From Paenibacillus sp. OK003 (GTDB taxonomy: Bacteria > Bacillota > Bacilli > Paenibacillales > Paenibacillaceae), in the NCBI RefSeq assembly GCF_900109515.1, contig NZ_FOBD01000002.1, forward strand, positions 372,001-436,000: a stretch of 64,000 nt of DNA. The letters run 5' to 3'. The notes beneath the pieces were generated by a model that worked only from the letters and a program-made list of their open reading frames with translations, searched no databases and was not told where the DNA came from. Positions 52,043 through 61,124 of the stretch are shown here, piece after piece (position 1 is the first letter of the stretch; each line of letters opens with the position of its first letter). A program made the translations under genes and the position numbers.

Positions 52043-53626
52043 ATGGCGGACAAAACATCAGGGAAAGATGGTTCCAAGGATTCAGAAAAGAAGAAACACA
52101 TCCCCTTAGGGCTGCCGTCTCCCCCTATTCTGAGGCAACCGATAGGCCTTTCACATGAAAGCCATATGTTGGCACTGGAAGACATTTTCTCGGATTGCTC
52201 GGACTTGATCTTCCGCAATGTCAAGATTTCACCTGACGTGGAAGGACTGCTGGTATACATCGAGGGCATCGTGAATTCGACAGATATTCAGGATCATATG
52301 CTCCGTCCTCTGATTCGTGGTCTGATCGAGCAGCGCACAGATGAACCTGAAGCCCCTCTGGATGATACACGCATTGCGCTGACACAGGTGAAGAAAGTGG
52401 ACAATTGGGCAGCCGCAGCGGATGGAGTACTGGAATCCTCTGCGCTGCTGTTGCTCAACGGAAGTCGGGAAGGCTGGCTGTTCAATGTAAAAGGCGGCGT
52501 ACGGCGGGGCGTGGAAGAGCCCCAGACAGAAGCTGTTATCCGCGGACCGCGGGAAGGCTTCACCGAGACGTTGCGTGTAAACACGGCCCTGCTTCGTTTC
52601 AAGCTCAAGACGCCTTCCCTCAAAATGGTGAGCATGACCATCGGGACCGAAACCAAAACGAGTGTTGTATTGTCCTACCTTGATGATATTGCTAATCCCA
52701 AGTTGATCAAGGATGTGAAGAAACGTCTGGAGCAAATCAAAATCGATGGCATCCTGGAGACTGGATATATCGAGGAATTAATTGAAGATCATCCATATTC
52801 CCCGTTTCCGCAGATGCATTATACCGAACGTCCGGATACGGTGGCAGGCAATTTGCTGGAGGGCCGCTTTGCCATTTTTGTGGATGGCACTCCGTTTGCA
52901 CTGATTGGTCCGGTAACGATGTGGCAAATGCTGCAGGCCAGTGAGGATTATTACGAACGGTTCTTTATCAGCAATCTGTTGCGATGGATTCGTTTTTTGT
53001 TTGTGGCTATCGCACTGTTTCTGCCTGCACTCTATATCGCCATTACAACCTTCCACCAGGATATGTTACCGACCACACTGATTCTGAGTATCGCCGGGGC
53101 ACGGGAAGCCATTCCATTTCCGGCGCTGGTTGAAGCACTCATTATGGAATTGTCATTCGAGGCTTTGCGTGAAGCAGGGGTCAGGTTACCCAAAACAGTA
53201 GGTCAGGCTGTCAGTATTTTGGGTGCGCTCGTGATTGGACAGGCAGCGGTTCAGGCAGGAATTGTCTCGGCACCTATGGTTATTATCGTATCCATGACCG
53301 GGATTGCATCGTTTACCATCCCGCGTTTTAACTTTGCCATCACGGTTCGTTTATTGCGTTTCCCTATTATGCTGCTTGCCGGGGCGCTTGGTTTGTATGG
53401 CATTGTGATTGGACTGGTGCTGATCTCTGTGCATCTGACGCAGATGACTTCATTCGGCGTTCCTTATCTGAAAGGCCTCAGTCCGTACAGCAAAACAGAT
53501 ACCAAAGACATTGTCATCCGTGCACCATGGTGGAAAATGATCCATCGTCCTTCTACCGTCCATCGTGACCAGCAGCGTATGAAAGAAAAGATCAACGGTT
53601 CGCCAGAAGCAGAGGAAGGGTGGTGA
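52043..53626 (+). CDS. Spore germination protein, GerA/GerKA A-subunit
   Basis: A 527-residue A-subunit of a GerA-type nutrient germinant receptor in the spore inner membrane. N-terminal soluble domains (about 30-290), with GLLVYIEGIVNSTDIQ and RGPREGFTETLRVNTALLR. Membrane segments follow (about 315-475), including REAIPFPALVEALIMELSFE, and then a basic C-terminal tail. Start set at ATG 52043, 8 nt after GGAGG; the upstream extension lacks a ribosome site. First gene of a four-gene ger operon. The germinant cannot be predicted. Expected to be made in the forespore; I could not identify a sigmaG promoter with confidence. Confidence 0.93.
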   Translation: MADKTSGKDGSKDSEKKKHIPLGLPSPPILRQPIGLSHESHMLALEDIFSDCSDLIFRNVKISPDVEGLLVYIEGIVNSTDIQDHMLRPLIRGLIEQRTDEPEAPLDDTRIALTQVKKVDNWAAAADGVLESSALLLLNGSREGWLFNVKGGVRRGVEEPQTEAVIRGPREGFTETLRVNTALLRFKLKTPSLKMVSMTIGTETKTSVVLSYLDDIANPKLIKDVKKRLEQIKIDGILETGYIEELIEDHPYSPFPQMHYTERPDTVAGNLLEGRFAIFVDGTPFALIGPVTMWQMLQASEDYYERFFISNLLRWIRFLFVAIALFLPALYIAITTFHQDMLPTTLILSIAGAREAIPFPALVEALIMELSFEALREAGVRLPKTVGQAVSILGALVIGQAAVQAGIVSAPMVIIVSMTGIASFTIPRFNFAITVRLLRFPIMLLAGALGLYGIVIGLVLISVHLTQMTSFGVPYLKGLSPYSKTDTKDIVIRAPWWKMIHRPSTVHRDQQRMKEKINGSPEAEEGW

Positions 53627-53630
53627 GCAT

Positions 53631-54830
53631 ATGGTTTTCATCTGTAAGCGACGTCCGATAGCCATAATGCTCCTATGCACTGTTTTCCTGTCAGGATGCT
53701 GGGATCGAAAGGAAATTAACGATATCGCCTTTGTGATCGGCATCGCTATTGACAAGGAAGGAGATGATTACAGGTCCAGTCTGCAGATCGCTCTTCCCGG
53801 ACAGTCCGGTGCATCTGGCAGTACAGGGGGCGGAGGGGGCACAACGGGTGATAAATCCTGGTTTATGTTATCGAATACAGCCAAAACGTTGCGTGGAACG
53901 ACTATTGAAGGCCAAAAAGCGCTATCACGCACCATTTATTATGCTCATCGCCGTACACTGCTGATTGGTGAGGAACTGGCCAGAGACGGGGTTGCTCCCA
54001 TGCTTGATCTGTTGACCCGTTATCCGATGAATCGTTTCTCGGCTTTGCCCATCGTAACCAGAGGGCGAGCGTACAAGGTAATGGATACGGATGCACAAAT
54101 CGAAAAGTTTCCTTCTGAAATGGTGCGTGAATTGTGTTTTCTGAACATGCGCAAGCCCCGTTCGCTCAAAACCTTTACGGATGCGATTCTTAGCGAAGGT
54201 GTAGATCCGTTTCTTCCTGTCGCGTCCGTAGTGGAGAATGTGCCCAAGGGCTGGAAGGATTCCAAGACCAACATCAAGCTGGATGGACTGGCTGTTTTCA
54301 AGAAGGACAAGCTTGTGGGCATGATTGACAAGGCTCCTGCGGATGCACTGATCCTGGCGATGGGGGAAGCGAATGCACCGGAAGTGATGATCAAGGCTCC
54401 GCGTGGAGATGGCGACTTGTTCATTAAGCTTAATGAAAGCTTCTCCTCACTCTTTCCTCGCGTAGTGAATGGAAAAGTCAGTGTAACTATCCGATTTTTC
54501 GCTAAGGGAGTTTTGGTGGATAACGAATCCGACTACGGTAATCTGCGGGACAACGAGATGAAAAGTCTGAATGACGCCATTCACCAAAAGCTAAAGGATG
54601 ATATGGAGGAAGGCATTGGTTTGGTACAGCAAAAATATCATGCTGATATTTTGGGCATGGGTCGTTCTATTCATCAGAATCTGCCAAAAGAGTGGCACAA
54701 AATCAGAAATCGCTGGGATGATATTTATCCGGATGTGGAGGTTGTTGTTGAGCCCCATGTCATGATTGCAAACGTAGGGGTTGTCAATAAACCGATCGGT
54801 TTAAGCGAGGAGGAGATTGTCCATGATTAA
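53631..54830 (+). CDS. Spore germination lipoprotein, Ger(x)C
   Basis: A 399-residue C-subunit lipoprotein. Lipobox LSGC (Cys23) followed by WDRKEINDIAFVIGIAIDKE, the family's start. A glycine-rich loop (about 63-75) is longer than in typical members. The three-domain fold ends with the VVVEPHVMIANVGVV segment. It completes the receptor on the outer face of the spore inner membrane. The stop of the A gene is 4 bases upstream. Confidence 0.93.
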   Translation: MVFICKRRPIAIMLLCTVFLSGCWDRKEINDIAFVIGIAIDKEGDDYRSSLQIALPGQSGASGSTGGGGGTTGDKSWFMLSNTAKTLRGTTIEGQKALSRTIYYAHRRTLLIGEELARDGVAPMLDLLTRYPMNRFSALPIVTRGRAYKVMDTDAQIEKFPSEMVRELCFLNMRKPRSLKTFTDAILSEGVDPFLPVASVVENVPKGWKDSKTNIKLDGLAVFKKDKLVGMIDKAPADALILAMGEANAPEVMIKAPRGDGDLFIKLNESFSSLFPRVVNGKVSVTIRFFAKGVLVDNESDYGNLRDNEMKSLNDAIHQKLKDDMEEGIGLVQQKYHADILGMGRSIHQNLPKEWHKIRNRWDDIYPDVEVVVEPHVMIANVGVVNKPIGLSEEEIVHD

Positions 54831-55044
54831 ACAAATGATGTTGACTTATTTGGGCATGGTCGTAGCCGTGATCATTATGGATTTCAAACATTTGAAGCAG
54901 GCAGCGGTCATTAACCGCTGGTTGTCGTATGGCGTGATGGGACTAAGCACGGTCATCTGGTTCTATATCATCCATTTGAATAACACTTTGTTTGTCTCTT
55001 CATGGCTTGCTCCCATCATGCGGCGATTTTTGCCTATGCCGTAA
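54823..55044 (+). CDS. Small two-helix germination receptor protein (D-subunit type)
   Basis: A 73-residue protein with two membrane helices (about 5-20 and 33-55) and a short basic end. Start ATG 54823 behind GAGGAGGAG, overlapping the gerC stop by 8 bases. Small two-helix proteins encoded inside ger operons are known as D-subunits (for example GerUD of B. megaterium) and modulate receptor function. Sequence is too short to prove homology, but size, topology and place agree. Confidence 0.75.
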   Translation: MIKQMMLTYLGMVVAVIIMDFKHLKQAAVINRWLSYGVMGLSTVIWFYIIHLNNTLFVSSWLAPIMRRFLPMP

Positions 55045-55096
55045 GTTCGTTTATCCCGCTTGATTTCCAAATGAAGAAGACGAGAGGAGTTATTTT

Positions 55097-56302
55097 ATGA
55101 TCCAGGGGGTGACCGGTCGGCAGTTGGTGCTGCTAGTGATGTTGCTCAGTATAACAGGAACATTAATTCAGCCTCATGCACAGGCCATTGATCATGCTAG
55201 ACAGCATGCCTACTTATCTTATATCCCTGTATTTCTGGTGATGGTGTGTTCCATGTGGATGTTAACTCGTGTGCAGCGCCGATTCCCCAATCAGGATCTG
55301 TTTGAGTCCATGGTTGAGCGTCATCCTGTTATGGGGCGATTGACGGGGATCATGTACATTTTGTTTTTTCTTTTTATTTTTGCCCGCGACATCCGGTTGA
55401 TCGGTGACTACGTAAGCATTACTCTGCTGGAGACTACGCCGATTTCTGTCATAGTATTATCCCTTATGGTGATGGCTGTTTTTATCGTCAGGGGGGGATT
55501 GGGTTCCCTGATCGGGATGTCAGAGCTGTACGTTACGCTGTTTCTGCTGAATTCACTCATTTTACCCCTCATGCTGCTTCAGCAGATTAATCTGGATAAT
55601 CTGAAGCCGTATTTCGATATCGATGTTGCAGGGGTCGGCACGGGCAGCTGGTATCTGTTTTCCTTTTTTGGAGAAATGGTGGCATTGCCTTTTGTGGTCA
55701 AAGGTAACGATTTTCGTTTCAAATCCGTAATGTGGGGAATCATCATCTCCACGCTGCTCATGATGCTGATTATAGTCGAGACGATTGCGTCGATTGGTGT
55801 ACCTATTGCGTCAAGGCTGTTCTATCCTTCGTATGAGCTGGCAAGACAGTTGCAAATCAGTGACTTCCTTGACAGGTTTGATCTGCCTCTGGCTGCCGCG
55901 ACATTGCCTGCAATGGTAACGAAGAGTGCATTTGATCTGTATGTTGTCTGTTGGGGAATGAAGCGGATGATCCCTAAGGTATCCGGGAAGGTGATGACCG
56001 GACCGATTGCTTTGCTGGGATTTGTATGTGCTTTCTGGTTTTTCAAAAGCGCAGTGGATCTGTTTCAGTTTACACGGGAATGGACCTGGATCGCTATTGT
56101 ATTCGAGGTGTTGTTTCCCTTCATTCTGTTTATAATCCTGCGTCCGCGCAAAAAAAGTGCGAATGATCGACGAGCAGCGGATAGTCAGAAGCAAAAGCAG
56201 CAACCCAAAGAGGATAAACAAGGTAAAGCATCACAGGAACGAGATGAATCTGACAAAGGGAAACGGGAAGGACATCAAGGTGGAGAACTACAGCCTTCCT
56301 GA
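55097..56302 (+). CDS. Spore germination protein, GerB-type permease
   Basis: A 401-residue B-subunit, an amino-acid permease-like (APC superfamily) protein with about ten helices that probably binds the germinant. Blocks: QPHAQAIDHARQHAYLSYIP, FARDIRLIGDYVSITLLE and GSWYLFSFFGEMVALPF. The last 50 residues are an unusual hydrophilic, Lys/Gln/Asp-rich tail. Ribosome site GAGAGGAG. Last gene of the ger operon. Confidence 0.93.
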   Translation: MIQGVTGRQLVLLVMLLSITGTLIQPHAQAIDHARQHAYLSYIPVFLVMVCSMWMLTRVQRRFPNQDLFESMVERHPVMGRLTGIMYILFFLFIFARDIRLIGDYVSITLLETTPISVIVLSLMVMAVFIVRGGLGSLIGMSELYVTLFLLNSLILPLMLLQQINLDNLKPYFDIDVAGVGTGSWYLFSFFGEMVALPFVVKGNDFRFKSVMWGIIISTLLMMLIIVETIASIGVPIASRLFYPSYELARQLQISDFLDRFDLPLAAATLPAMVTKSAFDLYVVCWGMKRMIPKVSGKVMTGPIALLGFVCAFWFFKSAVDLFQFTREWTWIAIVFEVLFPFILFIILRPRKKSANDRRAADSQKQKQQPKEDKQGKASQERDESDKGKREGHQGGELQPS

Positions 56303-56345
56303 TATATCCCATCAAAAATCGTTATAGATGAACCGACGAAAAGAG

Positions 56346-56362
56346 GGGAAACTCGGTTTCCC
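56346..56362 (+). terminator. Hairpin after the ger operon
   Basis: GGGAAAC (56346-56352) pairs with GTTTCCC (56356-56362) around TCG. No T-run, so only a possible terminator. Confidence 0.4.
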
Positions 56363-56431
56363 TCCATAGAAGTACCCTGTATACTGTAGTCAGACTGATG
56401 ACATTCGGGTGAATTAACGGGGGGAACATGG

Positions 56432-57268
56432 ATGGCTCAACATTTGGCAGGTATACGCGTAGCATTGACAGGACCACGAAAATCCAAAGAAATGTCTTTG
56501 CTGGTTGAGAAAATGGGCGGGATTCCACTAGTCCGGCCTGCACAGGGAACAGTTTTTCTGGACGATCGTAACATTCGGGACGGTTTGGTATCCTGGATAT
56601 CCGATCCACCAGACTGGACGGTATTAACCACGGGTATGGGATTGGACGCTATTTTTGATATGGCTGAGGATATGGAGATTGCTGATCAATTGCTGGACGT
56701 ATTATCGGAATCCTCGATTGCAGCAAGAGGGTATAAGACAGTCAATGCACTCCGAAAACGTAAACTGACCCCGCTGGTGCGGGATGATGATGGCAGCACA
56801 GACGGATTGATTCGCGAATTCGCGCCTCATGAACTTACAGGGCAGAAGGTCATGTTGCAGCTGCACGGGGAAACTGCGCCCAAGCTGGTCGGGTGGCTGG
56901 AGGAACAGGGGGCTCAAGTACGTCAGGTGCTTCCTTATCGTCATGTCCCGCCCGAAGAAGGCGAGCTGGAACAGTTGTTGAATGAAATTTTGATGCATGA
57001 GGTGCATGCTGTCGCGTTTACAAGTGGTCCGCAAGTACGGTTTTTGGTTGAATATGCAGCGTCAAAGGGCAAGCTCGAAGCCATGCAGGAAGCCTTCCGA
57101 CAAGGCGTGGTGCCTGCTTCGGTGGGCAGAGTTACAGCAAACGCGATGCGTGAAGAAGGTATTGAGGCGCTCGTGGTCCCTGAGGATGAGAAGATGGGGG
57201 CACTCATCGTTGAACTGGGACGATATTATGCTGCCCGATCTGCAGACAAGGCTCAACTGCTGCAATAA
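56432..57268 (+). CDS. Uroporphyrinogen-III synthase-like (HemD) protein
   Basis: A 278-residue HemD-superfamily protein: two Rossmann-like lobes, N-terminal start GIRVALTGPRKSKEMSLLVE, AVAFTSGPQVRFLVEYA in the second lobe and SVGRVTANAMREEGIEALVV near the end. HemD cyclises hydroxymethylbilane to uroporphyrinogen III for heme, siroheme and B12. The gene stands alone, not in a hem operon, so it is likely a second, accessory copy or a divergent family member. GGGGGG lies 7 nt before ATG 56432. Confidence 0.82.
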   Translation: MAQHLAGIRVALTGPRKSKEMSLLVEKMGGIPLVRPAQGTVFLDDRNIRDGLVSWISDPPDWTVLTTGMGLDAIFDMAEDMEIADQLLDVLSESSIAARGYKTVNALRKRKLTPLVRDDDGSTDGLIREFAPHELTGQKVMLQLHGETAPKLVGWLEEQGAQVRQVLPYRHVPPEEGELEQLLNEILMHEVHAVAFTSGPQVRFLVEYAASKGKLEAMQEAFRQGVVPASVGRVTANAMREEGIEALVVPEDEKMGALIVELGRYYAARSADKAQLLQ

Positions 57269-57336
57269 TATGTGATCCCGCCTGGAGTTATATTAAGCGT
57301 TGAATGAAACGTATTTAAGATGCCAAGTTGTTCCCG

Positions 57337-57370
57337 GTTCTGATCCGTTATATGGATTAGAACTTTTTTT
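57337..57370 (+). terminator. Terminator of the HemD-like gene
   Basis: A 10-bp stem (57337-57346 and 57354-57363) with one G-U pair, 7-nt loop and seven T. Confidence 0.9.
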
Positions 57371-57542
57371 GTTGCTTGTCTCTGTGAGCGGTTCATTTTC
57401 TATACGCTGAACGACTCTGATTCAAGGGATTTCACCTGAGACTTTGGTCGTGAAGTTACTTGTACCCATTCATAATTAAAGGTTTTTGGAACATAATGTG
57501 GAATGAATTAAAGACAGATTAAGCTTGTGAGGGAGGGACAGC

Positions 57543-58265
57543 ATGATGAAAACCGTATGTGTGACCGGGGCGGCCCGGGGACTCGGGTTGGCTCTGACAG
57601 CACAAATGCTGAAGAGAGGTTATATCGTTTATGCAGCGGGTGTGGACATGGAAGAGTCCGAAGGGATTCGTCTTCTTACGGATGCATATTCTACACATTT
57701 ACGCGCCATCGAACTGGATATTGCGGATGATCTGTCCGTGGCTTTGTTCACGGAGACGCTGAAGCTGGATACAGAGCATTTGGATATGCTTATCAATAAT
57801 GCGGCTATACTAGGAAGTATTACGGACCATATCCGCGGACCGTTAAACATGGCGGAGATGGCAGAAGTATTCAACGTAAATACCTTGGGAACATTGCGTG
57901 TGACTCATGCCCTGTTGCCCCTCCTTCTTCAAGGGACAAACAAGCTGATTGTCGATATTTCTTCGGAGGCAGGCAGTATTGAGCAGTGCAGCCGGGATGG
58001 ATGGTTTGCCTATTGCATGTCCAAATCTGCGCTAAATATGCAGGCTCGCCTTGTGCATAATGGTCTGAAGAATGAGGGTGGACAAGTGATGCTGATTCAT
58101 CCAGGGTGGGTACAGAGTTATATGAGCGGGGAATTGAATACCGCTGCAGACCTTACGCCAGATCAATCGGCTCAGCATATCACAGCACTCATTGACCGCC
58201 ATAAGGAGTTCATGGGAGACCAGCCCGCGTATATAGATTACAAGGGGGAAGCCCTTCCTTGGTAA
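57543..58265 (+). CDS. SDR-family oxidoreductase
   Basis: A 240-residue short-chain dehydrogenase. TGAARGLG cofactor motif at 9-16, NNAA in place of NNAG, Ser in IVDISSEAGS and YCMSK with the Tyr-x-x-x-Lys pair. It resembles the C-factor/sniffer-like subgroup. Ribosome site GAGGGAGGG before ATGATG. Followed 35 bp later by the ThuA-like gene in the same direction; the two may form an operon in sugar or secondary metabolism. Substrate unknown. Confidence 0.88.
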   Translation: MMKTVCVTGAARGLGLALTAQMLKRGYIVYAAGVDMEESEGIRLLTDAYSTHLRAIELDIADDLSVALFTETLKLDTEHLDMLINNAAILGSITDHIRGPLNMAEMAEVFNVNTLGTLRVTHALLPLLLQGTNKLIVDISSEAGSIEQCSRDGWFAYCMSKSALNMQARLVHNGLKNEGGQVMLIHPGWVQSYMSGELNTAADLTPDQSAQHITALIDRHKEFMGDQPAYIDYKGEALPW

Positions 58266-58300
58266 TTCTGTTGTAGGTAATTTGAAAGGAGTTTTTATTG

Positions 58301-58939
58301 ATGGATCATCGTAAAAAAGCGTTACTACTTGGAGATTATACTCATCCAGACTGGCATCCGCTGCAAGGGGTGGATGCGGAAATTAGTCGGATTTTTCACG
58401 ATACTATGACTGTGCAGTGCAGTGAGAATCGCAACATGCTGCTGCAAGAAAATATAACCGGATTTGATGTGTGTATCTGTTACATGGACGATTGGAAGGG
58501 GAAAGTCTCTCCACAGCAGACGGCAGGCTTATTGTCCTATGTTAGTAATGGAGGTGGACTGGTCATTATACATAACGGAATTTCGCTCCAAAATCGTTAT
58601 GAGCTGAAGCAGATGATCGGTGCGAAGTTCCTGCATCATCCACCTTATGCCCCACTGGAGTTCACAGTAACGGCAGAGAGTCATCCGGTGACGGAAGGCA
58701 TCTCGGGATTTACGATGGAGGAAGAGCCTTATCAGTTCGAGTTCGGTTCATTTGCCGAAACGAAAGTTCTGCTGGAGTATCAATCCGAAGAAGGGCCGAA
58801 GCCCGCAGCTTGGGCGCATAGATATGGTCTTGGACGCATTGTTTACCTGATGCCAGGACATCATGTACCTTCTTTTGCACATGAAACCTATCGTCAGTTA
58901 ATTCTGCAGGCAGGAAAATGGGCTGCGCGTTACGTATAG
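58301..58939 (+). CDS. ThuA-like domain protein
   Basis: A 212-residue protein with a class-I glutamine-amidotransferase-like (ThuA/trehalose utilisation) fold: LLSYVSNGGGLVIIHNG in the core, FTVTAESHPVTEGISGF, then RYGLGRIVYLMPGHH near the end. In Paenibacillus such proteins sit in sugar-catabolism clusters but no enzyme activity is proven. Start taken as ATG 58301 (9 nt after AAAGGAG); a TTG directly before it is also possible. Confidence 0.85.
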   Translation: MDHRKKALLLGDYTHPDWHPLQGVDAEISRIFHDTMTVQCSENRNMLLQENITGFDVCICYMDDWKGKVSPQQTAGLLSYVSNGGGLVIIHNGISLQNRYELKQMIGAKFLHHPPYAPLEFTVTAESHPVTEGISGFTMEEEPYQFEFGSFAETKVLLEYQSEEGPKPAAWAHRYGLGRIVYLMPGHHVPSFAHETYRQLILQAGKWAARYV

Positions 58940-59011
58940 CCGGACCGTTTCTTTTGTGAGCAGTTGATTAGGGGTATACTATAGAGATCAACGAAGAGGA
59001 GGATGACAAGA

Positions 59012-59389
59012 ATGAGCGATTTGTTCAAAAAGGCGATCTCGTTAGGGCTCGGTCTTACAGTTGTAAGTAAGGAGAAAATTGAGAAAACCGTGGATGATCT
59101 GGTCAAGCGCGGGGAACTGGCGCCTGGTGAATCCAAAGCGTTGGTCGAACGCCTGATGGAACGAGGCGATGAAGAACAGGGCCAGTTCAAAAGAATGATT
59201 CAGGAACAGGTCAAGCGCGTCCTGCAGGAAGTGGGCGTTCCATCCGAGAGTGATGTAACCAGTTTGGAACAGCGTGTTGCTGTCCTTGAGAAAAAGCTTG
59301 CGGAACTGGGTCACACACCACAGCTTCAACCTGATGTATCCCCAGCTCCACTTGAAGTTCCTCCTCTCAAAGGAAACGAGATCGAGTAG
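59012..59389 (+). CDS. Phasin-like coiled-coil protein, partner of the UbiB kinase
   Basis: A 125-residue helical protein: a short N-terminal helix (SDLFKKAISLGLGLTVVSKE), charged long helices and a coiled coil at about 85-105 (VTSLEQRVAVLEKKLAELG), then a Pro-rich tail. The pattern matches phasin-family/polyhydroxyalkanoate-granule-like small proteins often found directly upstream of UbiB-type kinases in Firmicutes. Start ATG 59012, 9 nt after AGGAGG. Its stop is directly followed by the kinase start. Role unknown; a scaffold or regulator of the kinase is plausible. Confidence 0.8.
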   Translation: MSDLFKKAISLGLGLTVVSKEKIEKTVDDLVKRGELAPGESKALVERLMERGDEEQGQFKRMIQEQVKRVLQEVGVPSESDVTSLEQRVAVLEKKLAELGHTPQLQPDVSPAPLEVPPLKGNEIE

Positions 59390-61060
59390 ATGGCTGTGCG
59401 AATCAAACATGTCGGGAGATACCGGGAAATTGCCATGGCGCTGGTGCGTCATGGCTTCGGTTATATGGTCGAGGAGCTGGGCTTGTTCCAGCTGCTGGCC
59501 ATCCCCCGGCGGTGGATGTCGCGTGAAGCCCACACCACCAAGACGCTGAGTGAACGCATACGACTCGTGCTGCAGGAGCTGGGGCCGGCTTTCGTTAAGC
59601 TGGGGCAACTGGCAAGCACAAGGGCAGACTTGTTGCCTGAGTCTGTGATCCGCGAATTGGTGAAGCTGCAGGATCAGGTCCCACCGTTTTCCTCAGAGAC
59701 GGCACGGGGTATTTTGGAACAGGAATTGGATACACCGCTGGAGGAGATCTTTTCCCGGTTCGAGGATACCCCTGTGGCTGCGGCTAGTATTGGACAGGTG
59801 CATCTGGGTAAACTTCGAAGCGGTGAGGCCGTAGCTATTAAAATCCAGCGTCCCGGCATATCGCGTATCGTTCAGCGCGATCTGGATATTTTACGAGAAT
59901 TGACAGCGATGGCGGAGAAACGCTGGGATTGGGTGAAGCAATATCAGATCCCGCAAATGGTAGAAGAGTACGCTCAGGCACTGATGGCCGAGCTGGATTA
60001 TACGGTCGAGGGACGTAATACGGAAAAGATTGCACAGCAATATCAGCAGGATAACAAAGTGAAAATACCACTGATCTATTGGGATCAAACTTCCTCTCGT
60101 GTGCTCACCATGGAGTACATCGAAGGCATCAAGCTGAATGACCGTGAAGAGTTGATTAAACGTGGGCATGATCTGAATAACATTGCGCAGCGGCTGGTGG
60201 ATTCGCTGTTGAATCAGATTTTCATTCATGGATTCTTTCATGCCGATCCACATCCGGGCAATTTGATGGTTCTGAAGGATGGCAGGCTTGCCTTTATCGA
60301 CTTCGGCATGGTGGGCAGTCTTAGTGATGAGATGAAGCAGCATTTGGCTTCGCTCATTATCGGATTGATGCGCAAAGATACGGACAGCATGATTCGGGCG
60401 ATTGAGAAGCTGGGTATGATGCCGGATGATATGGATCTGAGAGGGCTTCATAACGATCTGGACAAGCTGCGCAGCAAATACTACGATATTCCCTTCTCCA
60501 AAATCAGCGTGGGTCAAGCATTGAACGATCTGTTCGGTGTGGCCCAGCGACATCGGGTCGTCATGCCTGCCGACATTCTGCTGTTAGGGAAATCGCTGCT
60601 CACTATGGAAGGTGTCATCGAACATCTCGATCCTTCCTTGAGTATCGTAGATATGGCAGAACCATTTGGTCGTAAGCTGATCAAGGAACGCTTCAATCCT
60701 GGGAGGATCAAGAACCGTCTGTTCCGCAGTGCTGCGGATATGGCCGAAAGTGTCATGGGTCTGCCAGGGCAGTTAAGGCAATTGTCTTCCATTATTAGCA
60801 AAGGTAAGCTGAGGTTGGAGATCAGTGTCCCCGAACTGGATGCGCTCATGCGCAGAATGGACCAGATCAGTAATCGGCTGTCTTTTAGTATTGTACTGCT
60901 CGCATTTTGTATCATTATGGTTGGATTGATCATCGGTTCTTCGATAAGTCACCAGTCAACCATGCTGTGGGATATTCCGGTCATTGAGATTGGTTTCCTG
61001 GTGGCCATTCTGATGGTGGCCTTCCTGCTATATTCGATATTTAAATCGGGGAGATTTTAA
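59390..61060 (+). CDS. ABC1/UbiB-family atypical kinase
   Basis: A 556-residue UbiB-family protein. Signature KxGQ motif FVKLGQLASTRADLLP (Lys70), the alanine-rich loop AAASIGQVH, ATP-binding Lys in AVAIKIQRPG, catalytic HADPHPGN and the DFG motif FIDFGMVG. Two C-terminal membrane helices (about 498-520 and 528-552). Family members act as ATPases or kinases in isoprenoid-quinone lipid biology; in menaquinone-using Firmicutes the exact target is not known. It starts right after the phasin-like gene stop, without a gap. Confidence 0.93.
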   Translation: MAVRIKHVGRYREIAMALVRHGFGYMVEELGLFQLLAIPRRWMSREAHTTKTLSERIRLVLQELGPAFVKLGQLASTRADLLPESVIRELVKLQDQVPPFSSETARGILEQELDTPLEEIFSRFEDTPVAAASIGQVHLGKLRSGEAVAIKIQRPGISRIVQRDLDILRELTAMAEKRWDWVKQYQIPQMVEEYAQALMAELDYTVEGRNTEKIAQQYQQDNKVKIPLIYWDQTSSRVLTMEYIEGIKLNDREELIKRGHDLNNIAQRLVDSLLNQIFIHGFFHADPHPGNLMVLKDGRLAFIDFGMVGSLSDEMKQHLASLIIGLMRKDTDSMIRAIEKLGMMPDDMDLRGLHNDLDKLRSKYYDIPFSKISVGQALNDLFGVAQRHRVVMPADILLLGKSLLTMEGVIEHLDPSLSIVDMAEPFGRKLIKERFNPGRIKNRLFRSAADMAESVMGLPGQLRQLSSIISKGKLRLEISVPELDALMRRMDQISNRLSFSIVLLAFCIIMVGLIIGSSISHQSTMLWDIPVIEIGFLVAILMVAFLLYSIFKSGRF

Positions 61061-61080
61061 GTATAGACGTAATCAAGAGA

Positions 61081-61124
61081 GTCGTTAACGCTTCCTGTCA
61101 GGGGAGCAATAGCGGCTTTTTTTT
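61081..61124 (+). terminator. Terminator of the phasin/UbiB operon
   Basis: Two stacked stems (61081-61087 with 61110-61116, and 61090-61095 with 61102-61107) followed by eight T. Confidence 0.85.

Noticed and set aside
59891..60553. 220-residue open frame on the minus strand
   Set aside because: Antisense to the UbiB-type kinase, whose motifs are unmistakable.
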